Shown here: positions 6,056 to 7,146 of the stretch, in pieces
Position numbering within the stretch: the first letter of the stretch is position 1
Layout: every line of letters starts with the position of its first letter
Source of the DNA: Candidatus Accumulibacter sp. UBA704
GTDB taxonomy: Bacteria > Pseudomonadota > Gammaproteobacteria > Burkholderiales > Rhodocyclaceae
Assembly: GCA_002304785.1 (NCBI GenBank)
Contig: DBMG01000043.1
Coordinates: 1 to 7,146, forward strand
DNA: 7,146 nt
Reading direction: 5' to 3'
Program-made: the position numbers and the translations under genes
Notes under the pieces: generated by a model
Database searches by the model: none
What the model saw: the letters and a program-made list of their open reading frames with translations, nothing else
Told to the model about the DNA's origin: nothing

Positions 6056-7045
6056 ATGAAACGCAGGATCCTTCTTCTTTCAGCCCTGGCCATGATCGGC
6101 GCGGCGACGATGCCCACCTACGCCGCCGACAAGATCGTAGTCAAGATCGCCGGCATGAAACCCGATGGCGAACCGGAAACCGTCGGCATGAAACTGTTCG
6201 CCAAGTACGTCATGGAAGCAACCAACGGCAAGTATGACGTGCGTGTTTTCCCCAACAGCCAGTTGGGTAAGGAAGACGCCTACATTGCTCAGACGCGCAA
6301 GGGCATCATCCAGATGTGCGCTACCGGAACGCAGACGGGTTCGATCTTCCCGGCCATGGCCATGCTCGAAACCCCGATGCTCTACGACAATCTTGAGCAC
6401 GCTCACCGCGCCATGAACGGCGAAACCTTCAAGCTGATCAACCAGGGCTTCTCCGAAAAATCCGGCCTGACCACCCTCAACGCCTTCCCGCTCGGCTTCC
6501 GTCACTTCTACACCAAGAAGCCGGTCAAGGACGTGGCTGATCTGAAGGGCCTGCGCATGCGCGTCCCAAACATCCCGCTGTACATCGAGTTCGCCAAGAA
6601 CCTCGGACAGAGCGGCCAGCCAATGCCGTTCGCCGAAGTCCCGTCCGCACTTGACCAGGGCACCATCGACGGCGGCGATAGCCCCTTCTCCGATATCGTG
6701 GCCCTGAAGATGTACGAAATCGCCCCGAACATCACGCTGTCTGGCCATATCCTGGTACTTCACTCGCTCTATATCAACAACGACTTCTACAACAAGCTGC
6801 CGCCGGAAGACCGCAAGATCTTCGACGACGCGGCCAAGCGCTCGGCCGAGGACGTATGGAAGATGGCGGCTGAAGTCGAGAAGAAGGCCATCGAGGAAAT
6901 CAAGAAAGGTGGCGGAAAGATCGCCGAGCCGTCTCCCGAAATGAAAGCTGCGCTGGTCAAGGCTGGTCAACAAACGTGGGAACTGTTCTACAAGACCGTG
7001 CCGAACGCCAAGGAAATCTTGGAAAGCGTGAAGCAGTACAAGTGA
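6056..7045 (+). CDS. dctP: TRAP transporter periplasmic solute-binding protein, DctP family
   Basis: A 329-residue secreted receptor that captures an organic or sugar acid in the periplasm for a sodium-driven TRAP transporter. The signal peptide has Lys-Arg-Arg at 2-4, a hydrophobic core to about residue 19 and cleavage near Ala23/Ala24. The DctP fold is clear: KLFAKYV (47-53), FPNSQLGKE (65-73), GFRHFYTKKPV (147-157) and LKGLRMRVP (163-171). Arg169 is the conserved carboxylate-clamping arginine, and Arg149 is the usual second one. PFAEVPSALDQGTIDG (191-206) is the family signature. A helical C-terminal region follows. GGAGG at 6044-6048, seven bases before the ATG, is a strong ribosome binding site. 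The membrane subunits DctQ and DctM should follow but lie outside the window. The ligand is unknown: adjacency to glpD suggests a glycerol-phosphate or three-carbon acid, the divergent operon suggests an aldonate. The DctP label means family, not C4-dicarboxylate specificity. Confidence 0.93.
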   Translation: MKRRILLLSALAMIGAATMPTYAADKIVVKIAGMKPDGEPETVGMKLFAKYVMEATNGKYDVRVFPNSQLGKEDAYIAQTRKGIIQMCATGTQTGSIFPAMAMLETPMLYDNLEHAHRAMNGETFKLINQGFSEKSGLTTLNAFPLGFRHFYTKKPVKDVADLKGLRMRVPNIPLYIEFAKNLGQSGQPMPFAEVPSALDQGTIDGGDSPFSDIVALKMYEIAPNITLSGHILVLHSLYINNDFYNKLPPEDRKIFDDAAKRSAEDVWKMAAEVEKKAIEEIKKGGGKIAEPSPEMKAALVKAGQQTWELFYKTVPNAKEILESVKQYK

Positions 7046-7056
7046 TCCTGTCGCAA

Positions 7057-7083
7057 GCGGCCCCATGCTTCGCCCGGGGCCGC
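7057..7083 (+). terminator. Strong GC hairpin just after dctP, without T-run
   Basis: GCGGCCCC (7057-7064) and GGGGCCGC (7076-7083) form a perfect eight-pair stem around an 11-base loop, starting 11 bases after the dctP stop codon. No T-run follows, so it is probably not a full intrinsic terminator. Hairpins in this position often protect the upstream binding-protein message or partly stop transcription, making the binding protein more abundant than the membrane subunits. This role is inferred from position. Confidence 0.6.
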
Positions 7084-7104
7084 CGCCAAATACTGGCACC
7101 ACCA

Positions 7105-7131
7105 CGTCACTCCGGCGAAAGCCGGAGTCCA
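7105..7131. repeat. REP-like palindromic intergenic unit with GAAA loop
   Basis: ACTCCGGC (7109-7116), loop GAAA (7117-7120) and GCCGGAGT (7121-7128) form a perfect eight-pair stem closed by a GNRA-type tetraloop, flanked by CGTC on the left and CCAG on the right. This layout closely resembles the short palindromes of the CATTCC-CGCGAAAGCG-GGAATCCAG type scattered between genes in many beta- and gammaproteobacteria. Whether it is repeated in this genome cannot be seen from one copy. Confidence 0.55.
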
Positions 7132-7146
7132 GTTCAAGCACCCCTG

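Noticed and set aside
6080..7141. A 353-codon open frame on the minus strand opposite dctP
   Set aside because: It is a mirror frame of the clearly real TRAP receptor gene, with no recognisable domain.

Overview
The window is GC-rich bacterial chromosome with densely packed, intact genes. The mix of a FadR-type GntR regulator, sugar-acid dehydrogenases, a TRAP-transporter binding protein and a short proteobacterial-style intergenic palindrome suggests a proteobacterium, most likely a betaproteobacterium. The taxon is an inference from gene style, not a sequence match. No phage, transposon, CRISPR or RNA gene is visible.

Left half (positions 1 to 3933, minus strand): one apparent operon reading right to left. 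It holds a GntR/FCD repressor, an IdnO-like short-chain dehydrogenase (gluconate 5-dehydrogenase), an IdnD-like zinc dehydrogenase (L-idonate 5-dehydrogenase) and an enolase-superfamily dehydratase of the D-mannonate/D-gluconate dehydratase (ManD/RspA) subgroup. The first codons of a fifth gene run off the left edge. Gaps are only 18 to 43 bases. Read as a pathway, L-idonate is oxidised to 5-keto-D-gluconate, which is reduced to D-gluconate, which would be dehydrated to 2-keto-3-deoxy-D-gluconate. This resembles the E. coli idn route, with a dehydratase present and no gluconate kinase in view.

Middle (3934 to 4338): a 405-base divergent intergenic region, AT-rich on its right side. It carries a candidate promoter for the GntR operon. 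In front of glpD lie two abutting palindromes that closely resemble the E. coli GlpR operator, followed by a small direct repeat.

Right half (4339 to 7045, plus strand): an FAD-dependent glycerol-3-phosphate dehydrogenase (GlpD, closer in motif style to mitochondrial GPD2 than to E. coli GlpD) and, 100 bases later, a TRAP-transporter periplasmic binding protein (DctP family) with its own strong ribosome binding site. The TRAP membrane subunits are not in view. Behind the binding-protein gene lie a strong GC hairpin and a perfect palindrome with a GAAA loop, the latter resembling a dispersed repeat unit.

The two halves look like separately controlled carbon-source modules sharing an intergenic region: a sugar-acid operon under a GntR repressor, and a glycerol-phosphate/TRAP unit probably under a GlpR-type (DeoR family) repressor encoded elsewhere. 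No wholly new system is evident. The most interesting points are the idonate cassette built around a ManD-subgroup enzyme and the GlpR-like tandem operators.
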